DNA from: Synechococcales cyanobacterium GL140_1_metabinner_5_sub | GTDB taxonomy: Bacteria > Cyanobacteriota > Cyanobacteriia > Cyanobacteriales > Chamaesiphonaceae | Length of the DNA: 64,000 nt | Assembly: GCA_025359065.1 (NCBI GenBank) | Contig: JANYHM010000012.1 | Location: 1-64,000 of the forward strand | Reading direction: 5' to 3' | In this document: positions 26,824 through 36,572 of the stretch, in pieces | Layout of the letters: each line of letters begins with the position of its first letter | Position numbering within the stretch: the first letter of the stretch is position 1 | Program-made: the position numbers and the translations under genes | Notes under the pieces: model-generated | Seen by the model: only the letters and a program-made list of their open reading frames with translations | Databases searched by the model: none | Told to the model about the DNA's origin: nothing

Positions 26824-29800
26824 ATGTTAGAAAAGCTCCGGCGCATTGCAAGAAGCGATAATTCCACCACTGCTACCCTGGAAGCAGTCGGCAGGGAGAA
26901 ACATATCGTCTACCCAGATAATGAAGCGGCAGCAGATCACATGGCAGAAACCAACGAAGAATTTACCGCCCCAATCGACACCAACGATCCGGCAGCTTGG
27001 TATCACCAAGGCAACCTCTACCGTGACTCCCAAAAAATGGAGGCAGCTCTGTCTTGCTACTACCGCACCGTAGAAATGCAGCCGGAACGGCAAGAGGTGT
27101 GGCAGAGCATTGCTTGGACATTGGTAGCCCTCCAACAATTACCCGAAGCCCAAGAAGTATATTGTCGCATTGTGGAAATGGATCCCCGTGGCCCAGAGGG
27201 CTGGGCAAATTTGGGTTGGGTGCAAAACCAGCTTGGCCAGTATCATGAAGCGTTAGTGAGCATTGACAAGTGCTTACATATTTCCCCTCAAGATGACTTT
27301 GCTTGGGAACAGCGTGGCGATGGCTTGGTGGCGATCGGCTTATTTCCAGATGCTTTAATAGCCTACGATCAAGTCTTAGAACTGCGCCCCACCGACCACA
27401 GAGCCTGGAGCAACCGGGGCTGGGTATTGTTTAACCTGGGTCGCTTGACCGAAGCCAAGCACTGCTACGAACGCTGTTTAGAAATTGATGGCATGGATCC
27501 CTATGCTTGGAACAACTTTGGCCAAGTACTCTGTCAGGCCGGTGAACTAGAAAAAGCTGAAGACTGCTATCGGCAGGCGATCGACTGTGACAAAGAGTTC
27601 TGTCAAGCTTGGAATAATTTAGGCGTGGTGCTATTTGAGCAGCGCAAGTTTCCGTTAGCAATCGAGTCCTACGAACAAGCTGTTTCTATTCAGCCCAGCT
27701 TTTACCAAGCCTGGGCAAATTTAGGCAAGACCTATTTTCACCTCAATCGTCACGAGCAAGCCCTCGAAGCCTACGATTGTGCCCTGAGTCATCAACCAGA
27801 TTTCTATCAGGGTTGGCATTACAGCGGCAACATCTTGGTCCAGATGGATCGGAGCCAAGAAGCCCTCGATCGCTATGCTAAAGCTACAGCATTAGCTCCT
27901 CATTTTGTGGAAGCTTGGCGGGCACAGGGCGAGATCCTCTCCCGCACGGGTCAGCAACAAGATGCTCTAAGCTGTTTTCAGCGTGGTAATCAGGGCCAAA
28001 ATGCCAATCTAGAAAACCTGCATGGCGAAGGCAAATCTTTCTTCCAGCTTGGCAAATACGAAGAAGCGATCGAATGCTATCAAAAAATCCTGCGGGTCAA
28101 CCCCCACCATGCCGAAGTCTGGAACGACCAAGGCAAGGCACTGTTTCAACTGGGTAAATGCCCTGAGGCAGTCGAAAGTTATCAACAGGCGATCGAAGAC
28201 CGACCAGATATGCCCGCTGCTTGGAATAACCTAGGCGTAGCCTATTTTCAGCTTGGCAAATATCGCGATGCCATTAACCATTACGAAGAAGCCCTAAAAA
28301 TCGAACCCCAGTTTTATCGAGCTTGGTACAACCGAGGCATGGCGATGTTTCGCACCGAAAACTTTGACCAGGCGCGGTTTAGCTATGAGCAATGTCTGAA
28401 GCTGCGATCAGAGTACCATCAGGCTTGGAACAATTTGGGCTATGTGTTGGCGCACATGGGCAACCACAAAGAAGCGATCAACAGCTACAATAAGGCATTA
28501 AAAATCCAGCCCGATTTTTACCCGGCCTGGTACAGTCGCGGTAAGTCATTAGCTGAAGTTGGTGACAACAGCGAAGCTCTCTCTAGCTTTGAGTGTGCTC
28601 TAGACCTAGAAGCTAACGATGCCCACTTATGGTATTCCTATGGCCGCCTGCTGCTAGATTTGGATTCTTGGGATGGTGCTTTAGAAAGCTTCGACAAAGC
28701 AATATTAATTCAAGACCGCGAAGCCGATTTTTGGTACTGGCGCAGTCAGGCACTCGCCAAATTAGATGACCATGCCGAGGCTTTGAATGGTTATCAAAAA
28801 GCCATTAATTTGGCTCCCGAACGGGCAGAATTTTGGCACGGACGCGGCTCGGCGCTCTCGGCAGTCGGTAATTACAACGAATCTTTGGCCAGTTTCGATC
28901 GAGCCATCAAACTCAACCCTAGTCTATACACAGCCTGGTATGAACGCGGAAATTCGCTCTGTGCCCTCTCTCGTTACGAGTATGCAGTTTCTAACTACGA
29001 AAAAGCTCTAACTACCAACCCAAATTTTGCTCCAGCACATCAAGGCCGTGGCTTTGCCTTGTTGCAACAAGGACATTATCTGAAGGCCGTTAATAGTTTC
29101 GATCTCTCTTTAGCGATCGATTCCAAAAGCTACATTACTTGGTGTCAGCGGGGCAACGCTCTCTGGCAACTCAATCGCCATGAAGATGCTCTCCATAGCT
29201 ACCGGGCAGCGATCGAAATCGATGGCGACCAGCAGATTGGTTGGTACTCCGAAGCTAGTGCCCTGCGCTATTTGCAAGAATTTGATTTGGCTTTGACCAG
29301 CTACAATCGTGCCTTAAACATTGCTCCTACCGATGCCCGCTGTTGGAATGAGCGCGGTTTGGCCTTGTTAGGCAAAGGACAATTGCCAGAGGCGATCGAC
29401 AGCTACCGACGCGCCACCAATCTTCAGCCAGAGTACCCAGAAGCTTGGCAAAATCTAGCCGCAGCTTTAGCCGATAACGATGAGGTAGAAGAATCTTTAG
29501 ATTGTTACCGTGAGGCGATCGCCCACAAACCCCAAGATGCTAAAAGCTGGTACGGGGTGGGTGAATTACTCCTGAAAAACAAACGCTGGTCGGATGCGGT
29601 GACATCCTATCAGCGTGCTACTCAGCTCGAACCAGATTTTAGCTTAGCTTGGTATGGCCAGGGCTTGGCCTTAGCCGGAATGCAACAGTGGTTGCCAGCG
29701 AGCAAATGCTATGACCGCGCCGCTCGCCTACTGCCAGATAACTATGATTTGTTTTTAGACTATGGCGCAGCCTGCTCCCAAATGGAGCGCTGGCCAGAGG

Positions 29801-31701
29801 CTTTATCTTGTTACCAAAAAGCCACTACAATTAGTCAAAAGCTAGAGCCATCTAAGTGCTTTTTGGCTTGGCAGCGACAGGCTAATGTGCTTTCTAAGCT
29901 CAATCAATGGACAGAAGCTGCCGATGCGTATCGCACCGCACTCTGCTGTAACCGGGGTAACCGTGAGACTTGGTACGAATACAGTATCGCTTTAGGTTGT
30001 GCCGATCGCTGGCCAGATGCTTTAACTGCCGTTCAAGAGGCTATGAGTGATGAACAGCCCACTGGTAGCTATCTCCATCAACAAGGAGTGGTCTACTATC
30101 ATTTGGGTCGGTTTGAAGAGGCCGTTACCAGCCTCAATACCGCTAATCAGCTCGCCCTCAGAGATGCGAACTGCTATAAATATTTGGGTCGCGCCTATTT
30201 TGAATTAGGGCGCTTAGTAGAAGCCACCGGAGCCTACCGACAGGCGATCGATCTAGATCCCTTTAATACCGAGGCTTGGTACTATCGCGGTGATTTGTTG
30301 GCGGTGCTAGATCGACATGAAGAAGCTTTAGTCAGCTACGATCGAGCCTTGCGCTGTCAGCCAGATTTTTATATGGCTTGGCATCAAAGAGGCAATATCT
30401 TGTTTCAGCAAGAGCGGTTTGAAGATGCCTTGGTTAGCTACAAACGCTGTTTACAGTTAGCCCCTAACTACCACCCCGCCTGGTATCAACAGGGCAATGT
30501 GTTGTTTAGGCTACAGCGTTTAGAACTAGCACTCTCTAGCTATCAACGGGTACTGAGTGTCGTTCCCCAAGATTACTATGCCTGGAATAATCATGGTAAT
30601 GTCTTGGGTTGTTTGGGCCGTTATCACGAGGCGATTGATAGCTACGATCGAGCTTTAGCTATTCAGCCCAGTTTTTACCAGGGCTGGAATAACCGAGGTA
30701 AAGCCCTGTTCCATCTCCAGCGTTTTGCCGAGTCGGCAACAGCTCATGGGCACTGTGTCAATATTAACCCCAACGATGCCGCAGCTTGGAGCTATCGCGG
30801 CTTAGCTTTGCAACAAATGCATCAGTGGCAAGAAGCGATGGATTGCTACACCAAGAGCACTGACCTAAATCCTCAAGACAAAGTAGTTTGGATGAATCGC
30901 GGTATTGCCCTGGGTGAACTACAGCGCTACGAAGACGCTTTAGTTTGTATCGAAAACTGTTTGGCGATCCAGCCCAGTTTTAGTCCAGCTTATTTCCAGC
31001 AGGGAAAAATTTATCAGGATATGTCCAAGTGGTCAGAAGCCATCAATGCTTTTGAGCGCGCCTTGTTCTATGATCCGACTTTTCATCAGGCTTGGATCCA
31101 AAAAGGCACTATCCAAGCCCAGTTAGGAGAAGTTTCTCATGCTCTGGCCAGCTATCGACAGGCCACTAAAATTGCCCCCCGCAGTCCTTTGTCTTGGAAT
31201 AGCCTAGGCGAACTATTTACTCAGCTAGGGCGCTATCCCCAATCGGTTTCTTGCTATCAGCGCAGCTTAAAGATCTTTGACCAAGATTGGCAAATTTGGT
31301 ATCAACAGGCTTTGGTACTCCAAAAAATCGAAAAATTCCCAGAGGCGATCGCCAGCTTAGAGCAAACCCTCACAATTCAGCCAGATTTTTGTCCGGCAAT
31401 GCTGGAACTAGGCAATCTGCTGGTGAAAGCCGAGGACTACGACAAAGCCCTAGAAAACTACGATCGAGTACTGCAACTCAAATCCGATATTCCGGCAGCT
31501 TGGAATGGTCGTGGGAACTGCTTGCTAGAACTAGATCGTCTGGATAATGCGCTTTTTTGCTACGAAAGATCGATCGAGATTGATCCTGAGCAGCAAGAAG
31601 CTTGGTTTAGCCGGGGCAGAGTGCTCAGTAAACTAAATCGCATCCCAGAAGCTTTGGCCTGTTATGAACAAGCTCGTCACTGGACGAAAAAAGTTTGGTA
31701 G
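26824..31701 (+). CDS. Giant tetratricopeptide-repeat protein (1625 aa)
   Basis: After about 55 N-terminal residues almost the entire chain is built of some 45 TPR units of 34 residues, with the W/L-G-Y-A/F-A-P consensus in nearly every copy (for example AWNNLGVVLFEQRKFPLAIESY). One unit is lengthened around ISQKLEPSKC. No catalytic domain, signal peptide or membrane segment is visible. The solenoid should form a long superhelix used as a scaffold, as TPR proteins do in photosystem assembly, pilus or secretion systems, but no partner can be named. AGGAAG precedes the ATG. The serine hydrolase gene follows 78 bp downstream on the same strand. Confidence 0.9.
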   Translation: MLEKLRRIARSDNSTTATLEAVGREKHIVYPDNEAAADHMAETNEEFTAPIDTNDPAAWYHQGNLYRDSQKMEAALSCYYRTVEMQPERQEVWQSIAWTLVALQQLPEAQEVYCRIVEMDPRGPEGWANLGWVQNQLGQYHEALVSIDKCLHISPQDDFAWEQRGDGLVAIGLFPDALIAYDQVLELRPTDHRAWSNRGWVLFNLGRLTEAKHCYERCLEIDGMDPYAWNNFGQVLCQAGELEKAEDCYRQAIDCDKEFCQAWNNLGVVLFEQRKFPLAIESYEQAVSIQPSFYQAWANLGKTYFHLNRHEQALEAYDCALSHQPDFYQGWHYSGNILVQMDRSQEALDRYAKATALAPHFVEAWRAQGEILSRTGQQQDALSCFQRGNQGQNANLENLHGEGKSFFQLGKYEEAIECYQKILRVNPHHAEVWNDQGKALFQLGKCPEAVESYQQAIEDRPDMPAAWNNLGVAYFQLGKYRDAINHYEEALKIEPQFYRAWYNRGMAMFRTENFDQARFSYEQCLKLRSEYHQAWNNLGYVLAHMGNHKEAINSYNKALKIQPDFYPAWYSRGKSLAEVGDNSEALSSFECALDLEANDAHLWYSYGRLLLDLDSWDGALESFDKAILIQDREADFWYWRSQALAKLDDHAEALNGYQKAINLAPERAEFWHGRGSALSAVGNYNESLASFDRAIKLNPSLYTAWYERGNSLCALSRYEYAVSNYEKALTTNPNFAPAHQGRGFALLQQGHYLKAVNSFDLSLAIDSKSYITWCQRGNALWQLNRHEDALHSYRAAIEIDGDQQIGWYSEASALRYLQEFDLALTSYNRALNIAPTDARCWNERGLALLGKGQLPEAIDSYRRATNLQPEYPEAWQNLAAALADNDEVEESLDCYREAIAHKPQDAKSWYGVGELLLKNKRWSDAVTSYQRATQLEPDFSLAWYGQGLALAGMQQWLPASKCYDRAARLLPDNYDLFLDYGAACSQMERWPEALSCYQKATTISQKLEPSKCFLAWQRQANVLSKLNQWTEAADAYRTALCCNRGNRETWYEYSIALGCADRWPDALTAVQEAMSDEQPTGSYLHQQGVVYYHLGRFEEAVTSLNTANQLALRDANCYKYLGRAYFELGRLVEATGAYRQAIDLDPFNTEAWYYRGDLLAVLDRHEEALVSYDRALRCQPDFYMAWHQRGNILFQQERFEDALVSYKRCLQLAPNYHPAWYQQGNVLFRLQRLELALSSYQRVLSVVPQDYYAWNNHGNVLGCLGRYHEAIDSYDRALAIQPSFYQGWNNRGKALFHLQRFAESATAHGHCVNINPNDAAAWSYRGLALQQMHQWQEAMDCYTKSTDLNPQDKVVWMNRGIALGELQRYEDALVCIENCLAIQPSFSPAYFQQGKIYQDMSKWSEAINAFERALFYDPTFHQAWIQKGTIQAQLGEVSHALASYRQATKIAPRSPLSWNSLGELFTQLGRYPQSVSCYQRSLKIFDQDWQIWYQQALVLQKIEKFPEAIASLEQTLTIQPDFCPAMLELGNLLVKAEDYDKALENYDRVLQLKSDIPAAWNGRGNCLLELDRLDNALFCYERSIEIDPEQQEAWFSRGRVLSKLNRIPEALACYEQARHWTKKVW

Positions 31702-31779
31702 AAAAAGTCTGCTGCACTATTTGCTAAGCTGAGTAATGGTAGACTCTGAATTCAATTAAGCGCGTCTACACTGCATTTT

Positions 31780-32952
31780 ATGGTTGCTCGTACCCCCACT
31801 CGCAAAATTCGTCATTCTTTGTGGCGCAAGCTATTTCGTCGCCGTCGTCGAGTACATGCGGCACCAGCACAGGTGTTGCAGCGGTGGAAACAGGCGCAGA
31901 TCATGTCTAAAAAGCAGCGGCGCAAACCCAGAAAAATGCGGGTCTCAGCCCAACAAACTGTTCGCGCCCAAAATTCTCGGGCAAAAAAGCCAGTGTCAAG
32001 TCGGACAGTGCCAAGTCAGCCAGTGCCCTTATATGTACATGTTTCCCGCTGTTCGATCATCCTGTTTGGGGCGGCGGCCATCAGCGGTACAGTGATATCG
32101 GTAATTCAACCCCCAGCGACCCAAATTTCGGCAACGAGCAAAGTAACGCCCTCACCCGTGGTCAAACCAGAAAATCTTGCTCTCAAGCAAAGTTTGCAAA
32201 CCGTGATTGATCGCTATCCCGGCTTTCAGCCCCACGTAGCAGTTGTCGATGTCGATGGCGGTGTGGTAGACATTGCGGGTGCCGTAGCAGTGCCAGCGGC
32301 CAGCACTATCAAAGTCCCAATCCTCATTGCTCTGTTTCAGCAAATCGACCGGGGTGAAATTAAGCTTGATGAGCAGCTAACTCTGCAAAAACCCATGCTG
32401 GCTGCTGGTTCTGGCAGTTTGGCCAAGAGTCCCGAGGGCAGTAAGTTTTCGGTGCAGGAAGTAGCTACCAAAATGATTACGATTAGCGATAATACTGCGA
32501 CTAACCTGTTGATCGATCGGCTAGGAGGCAAAGATAAGCTCAATTTGCAATTTCGGAGCTGGGGATTGTCGAATACTAATTTGCGATCGCCATTGCCCGA
32601 TTTTGAAGGTACTAACGTCACCAGTTCCCAAGAGTTGGTGAAGCTTTTGGCTGGGCTAAAGTCTGAGAAAGGTATTCTATCACCATCTTCTAAACAGGCG
32701 GTGTTAGAAATTCTGCGCCAGACCAAGCGAAATACCATGCTGCCCGCAGGCATTGATGATGATCAAGCCAAGATTGCTCATAAAACCGGCGAAATATCAA
32801 CGATGGTGGCTGATGCTGGTCTGATCGAGTTAGCTAACGGTCAAAGCTATCTATTGGTGGCTATGATACAACGCCCCAGTGATAATCAACGAGCAGAGCT
32901 ATTAATTAGGCAATTGTCTCAGGCTGTTTTCAAAGATGCGGCTAAAAAATAG
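31780..32952 (+). CDS. Class A beta-lactamase-fold serine hydrolase, membrane-anchored
   Basis: This 390-residue protein has a very basic N-terminal tail (about 1-85, Arg/Lys-rich), one transmembrane segment near 90-110 and a periplasmic penicillin-binding/beta-lactamase domain. Active-site motifs are complete: S175-T-I-K178, S236-D237-N238 and K335-T-G337. The expected deacylation region has E276 followed by GTN rather than the ExxLN of true class A beta-lactamases. It may therefore act on peptidoglycan, or be an uncharacterised hydrolase, rather than a resistance enzyme. The long basic cytoplasmic tail is unusual. It follows the TPR gene by 78 bp. Confidence 0.82.
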   Translation: MVARTPTRKIRHSLWRKLFRRRRRVHAAPAQVLQRWKQAQIMSKKQRRKPRKMRVSAQQTVRAQNSRAKKPVSSRTVPSQPVPLYVHVSRCSIILFGAAAISGTVISVIQPPATQISATSKVTPSPVVKPENLALKQSLQTVIDRYPGFQPHVAVVDVDGGVVDIAGAVAVPAASTIKVPILIALFQQIDRGEIKLDEQLTLQKPMLAAGSGSLAKSPEGSKFSVQEVATKMITISDNTATNLLIDRLGGKDKLNLQFRSWGLSNTNLRSPLPDFEGTNVTSSQELVKLLAGLKSEKGILSPSSKQAVLEILRQTKRNTMLPAGIDDDQAKIAHKTGEISTMVADAGLIELANGQSYLLVAMIQRPSDNQRAELLIRQLSQAVFKDAAKK

Positions 32953-33022
32953 ATTAAGTCTTTTAGCCCCAAACATTTAGCACTTAAACCAGGTTTGATA
33001 TCCGAACCACAGCTAACGAAGA

Positions 33023-33907
33023 CTAGACTTTCTGCAAAAACTCCTGGGCTAGCTTAATGAAAGCTTTGGAGCCAGCCGTACCAGGATTATCGATTACCAC
33101 TGGAGTAAAAGTGTCGATCGACCTTGCCACATTCACATCCATCGGAATACGGGTTTGGAAAATCTTCTCTGGTTTAAAATCTTGTGCCACCCGTTGAATC
33201 ACCTGATCGTAGTAACGGTTAAACATCGTATTGCCAGATAGCACAAAGACCACCCCCAGTAATTGACTAAGCATTTTGTGCTCATCATGCTCATGGGCTT
33301 CGCGCATAGTTGCAATCCGCCGCTCCAAAAGCTGCATTCCTACCAGAGACAGCGGTTCCGGTCGGGCGGGCATAATGTAATAGTTGCTGGCCATAATGCC
33401 GCTGCGTGTCAGTAGATTATAGCTAGGAGCACAGTCTAAAATAATGAAATCATAATCATCGACGATCGGAGCCAAGATATCGCGCATTAGCCCCCCTTCA
33501 AAGCCATTCCAAATATCCATGAAGTCAGATTTGCTCCCCAGCAGGGCTTCTTGGTGGAGCTTTTCTGAGACCCAGTATTCATCATAAATATCAATGTCTC
33601 CCGAGAGTAAATCTAAACCATTGACCCCGGCCACACTTTTGGTAATGGTATCTGGAATGGTGAACTTATAACGGTGATGGGGCTTCAGAGACTTGGCCAC
33701 CAAATAGCTGATGGTCATTTTTTCCCGCCGAATCCGCGCAAAATCTTGAGGGGAAACCAAGCTGAGCGTAGCACTGATTTGGGTGTCTAAATCGACCACT
33801 AGCACTCGCTTCTGATGAAACTTGGCCAGACAGGTTGCCAAATTGACGCTGAGCGTGGTTTTACCCACACCCCCTTTCATATTAATTGTGGCAATTATTA
33901 ATCCCAT
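33023..33907 (-). CDS. ParA/MinD-family ATPase (orphan)
   Basis: This 294-residue deviant Walker ATPase opens with IIATINMKGGVGKTTLSVNLA, including the signature lysine of the ParA/MinD group. VLVVDLDTQISATLSL follows as the A' motif and FIILDCAPSYNLLT as Walker B. ParA proteins position DNA or protein cargo by ATP-dependent binding to the nucleoid. No ParB-like gene or parS-like repeat is adjacent, so the cargo is unknown. It retains the signature lysine that carboxysome-positioning McdA of Synechococcus elongatus lacks. It converges with the serine hydrolase gene and follows the mannosyltransferase gene by 84 bp. Confidence 0.88.
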   Translation of the reverse strand: MGLIIATINMKGGVGKTTLSVNLATCLAKFHQKRVLVVDLDTQISATLSLVSPQDFARIRREKMTISYLVAKSLKPHHRYKFTIPDTITKSVAGVNGLDLLSGDIDIYDEYWVSEKLHQEALLGSKSDFMDIWNGFEGGLMRDILAPIVDDYDFIILDCAPSYNLLTRSGIMASNYYIMPARPEPLSLVGMQLLERRIATMREAHEHDEHKMLSQLLGVVFVLSGNTMFNRYYDQVIQRVAQDFKPEKIFQTRIPMDVNVARSIDTFTPVVIDNPGTAGSKAFIKLAQEFLQKV

Positions 33908-33991
33908 ATCTCACCTTTGGATGCACGCCGCTAACCATCATATCGATCGAATGGACAAATTATCCAAAAGTTACCAAAATATTGCAAATAT

Positions 33992-35302
33992 TTACCCAAT
34001 CCAATCCCACCAAGCAAATCGAACTGAGTAAAACAATAGTAAAAATCCAAACAAACTAATACTAATATATCCAGCACGAGGATGAGCAGAAAACAAGATG
34101 CCAAGTGCTACAGACATAGGAGCAATTGTATAGAGATGTCGGTGTATTGACATTTTAGTACCTGTCAAAAACAGAAACACCAGAAAAAAACAACCATAAA
34201 TCAAAAGTATAGGGCTAAGCTTTTGGCGAAAATACCACATTAGCCAAATAGCCATCATCGGCATTAAAATCTGTAAAAATATTATATGGTATGCCAATAC
34301 AGGTAATAAGATAATACCAGCCATTGAACTTCCCCAAGCTGGTCGAAGAAACAAAAGAATGAGGTTTGTTACGATAATTATCACCATAACAACATGCAAA
34401 TACATTGGTAATTTAAGATCTAATACAAGATTAACAATATCTTTTAATATATCAAACCAACTGGGCTGTTGCCAGCCCGATTGAGCCAAAACAAAAGCAA
34501 AAGGCTGATCAAATTTATACCAACAAAATACGCTAAAAGCAATTAATCCACCAGCCATCACAATAGCACTTAAATAAGCAATCAAAGGGCGACGTTCAAC
34601 CCAAGCAAATAGCAATAAAGCCGGAATTAGAACCAGCCCTGGTGGGCGTGTTGATGTTGCCAACATTCCCAAAAATGAGGCTGCTATGTACTGACGATTT
34701 TCAAAGCAAAACAAGGTAGCAATAGTCAGCAATAAAAAGCATGATTCAGTATACGTAAGGCTGCAAAATAAAGACAGTGGAAACCAGGCCATTACTGCTG
34801 TTGTCCATCTAGCAATAGAACGGCCATACATTCTATTAATCCACGCGTAAAAAATTAAAAGAGTCCCCAAAAAGCACACGTTACTGATCAAAATCCCGGC
34901 AATGTCAAAGGGTAAACCGATTAACATTAATAATTTCACAAGTAGCGGATACAAGGGGAAAAAAGCGATGTTATATTGTCTGTTATCACTGTATCTATAT
35001 CCACCATAAAACAAATCAGAAGTGTAATTATATCCTTTGGTTACTATGTTTCGATAATGCTCTCCATCCCAATGTGTAAATAGTTCCCAGCCGAGATGAG
35101 GAACAAAATTCTTGACTTGCTGCGTATCTCCTAAAAGATCAAAGCTAATTGGCGGTAAATTTACGGCAGGAGCAATCAACTGCATACCGATCGTGATAAT
35201 CAAACGACTTAGTAGCCACATGCAAAACACAAATAAAAACTCGTCGAGCTTCAATAGTGATTGAGTACTTGATAAATACAATTTCAGTTTTTTAGCGACC
35301 AT
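33992..35302 (-). CDS. PIG-V-like membrane mannosyltransferase
   Basis: This 436-residue polytopic membrane protein has about ten hydrophobic segments and the luminal-loop signature of PIG-V/GT-C enzymes, HWDGEHYRNIVTKGY. It is followed by the membrane motif IAFFPLYPLLVKLL and later TRPPGLVLIPALLL. GT-C enzymes transfer sugars from polyprenyl-phosphate donors to lipids, glycans or proteins on the outer face of the membrane. The acceptor is not known. The gene is visibly more AT-rich than its neighbours and contains only one CGATCG, which suggests horizontal acquisition. The ATG at 35302 gives a plausible cytoplasmic N-terminus. Confidence 0.78.
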   Translation of the reverse strand: MVAKKLKLYLSSTQSLLKLDEFLFVFCMWLLSRLIITIGMQLIAPAVNLPPISFDLLGDTQQVKNFVPHLGWELFTHWDGEHYRNIVTKGYNYTSDLFYGGYRYSDNRQYNIAFFPLYPLLVKLLMLIGLPFDIAGILISNVCFLGTLLIFYAWINRMYGRSIARWTTAVMAWFPLSLFCSLTYTESCFLLLTIATLFCFENRQYIAASFLGMLATSTRPPGLVLIPALLLFAWVERRPLIAYLSAIVMAGGLIAFSVFCWYKFDQPFAFVLAQSGWQQPSWFDILKDIVNLVLDLKLPMYLHVVMVIIIVTNLILLFLRPAWGSSMAGIILLPVLAYHIIFLQILMPMMAIWLMWYFRQKLSPILLIYGCFFLVFLFLTGTKMSIHRHLYTIAPMSVALGILFSAHPRAGYISISLFGFLLLFYSVRFAWWDWIG

Positions 35303-35512
35303 ATTTGGTGAGTTCAGCTTAATAATTATAAAATTAAATGAGTTAACAAAAACTGGATAAATGGACTAAATATAGCAAATCACTTCGAATGAAATACATT
35401 TAATAGGGCTGAAAGTAGCTTCAGATAAAGATTTTTGCGTACTTCACTCAAGACGAAACAGCTATAGTATCATCAAAAGACTTAGAGAACTAATAGTAAG
35501 TCTACCTACGCA

Positions 35513-36538
35513 TCAATCTTTTTGGGATAAATCTAGCAAATTTGCTAACTTATAGACGATTCTTGCCCCCACATTGCCATCCCAATCAGCATCGCCAACT
35601 TCGGCTAAATCAAAGCCAATAATTTGTCTACCACTCTTAACAACCTCTCGAAACAAGCAATAAGCCTGCTCTAACTCTAGTCCTCCCGGTACCGGTGTAC
35701 CGGTATGAGGGCATAGTTTGGGATCTAAGCCATCTACATCAAAGCTGATATGTACCTGTGCAGGCAAATGTGCCACAATCTCACGGCAAATTTCTAACCA
35801 ATTTTGACCACCGTAGATCCTTTGCTGCACCGCAGTATCGTAATAGGCTACCACTCGCTGTGCAGAACCATTAATTAAATTCACCTCATCTTGACAAATA
35901 TCTCTTAGCCCCACCTGCACTAACTTGGTAATTTGCGGAATCTGGAGAGCGTTAAACATAATCGAGGCATGAGAATAGGTAAAACCTTCGTAAGCATTTC
36001 GTAAATCAGCATGAGCGTCAATGTGCAAAATGCCAAAGCTGGGATACTTGGTGGCCAACGCACGGAAGTATCCCAAAGGGGAGCTATGATCGCCACCAAT
36101 CACTGCCACTCGCTTACCCTGATTCATGGCTTGCTGACAGAGATCGAATAACCATTGATTTACTTCTTCTCCAGCCGCATCCACCCCAGCCAATACCGCT
36201 GTTAAATCTGGCTCTAAAGATTTGCCTTGTTCTAGTCGATCGATCACCAAAGCCGCCTGCTGACGATAATGATGATTCTTGGCTAATATCTCCGCAGAAA
36301 TTGGCTCCATAAAAATCCCTTGCTGCCAGCCAGTAGGATGATCGAAGTCAAATAAATCTAACTGGGGCGAAGCCGCCAAAATCCGCTGGGGAGCATTGCC
36401 TGTCCCGGCTCCATAAGAGACTGTGACTTCCCAAGGTACGGCAATCACAATTAGTTTGGCGGTTTCATAACTGTGGGGTAGGCCAAACAAATTGCCGTTG
36501 GCACAGCCCACACCACTGGGATCATATTCGGAGTTCAT
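35513..36538 (-). CDS. speB: Ureohydrolase family protein (agmatinase-like, possibly guanidine hydrolase)
   Basis: This protein of about 341 residues belongs to the arginase/agmatinase superfamily with a binuclear metal site. Metal ligands are visible in IGGDHSSPLG, ILHIDAHADLR and ISFDVDGLDP. The N-terminal extension with PSGVGCANGNLFGLP and PWEVTVSYGAGTG differs from classical agmatinases and places it in the longer cyanobacterial group that includes a protein since shown to be a nickel-dependent guanidine hydrolase. The substrate is therefore uncertain: agmatine, guanidine or another guanidino compound. The frame opens at 36598, but the ATG at 36538 is preferred. It lies downstream of sigA on the same strand. 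Confidence 0.82.
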   Translation of the reverse strand: MNSEYDPSGVGCANGNLFGLPHSYETAKLIVIAVPWEVTVSYGAGTGNAPQRILAASPQLDLFDFDHPTGWQQGIFMEPISAEILAKNHHYRQQAALVIDRLEQGKSLEPDLTAVLAGVDAAGEEVNQWLFDLCQQAMNQGKRVAVIGGDHSSPLGYFRALATKYPSFGILHIDAHADLRNAYEGFTYSHASIMFNALQIPQITKLVQVGLRDICQDEVNLINGSAQRVVAYYDTAVQQRIYGGQNWLEICREIVAHLPAQVHISFDVDGLDPKLCPHTGTPVPGGLELEQAYCLFREVVKSGRQIIGFDLAEVGDADWDGNVGARIVYKLANLLDLSQKD

Positions 36539-36572
36539 GAATTTTAGGTTGAGAACATTCCATATCAACATA

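Noticed and set aside
33023-33907. ParA gene considered as carboxysome-positioning McdA
   Set aside because: It keeps the signature lysine that McdA of Synechococcus elongatus lacks, and no McdB or carboxysome gene is adjacent.
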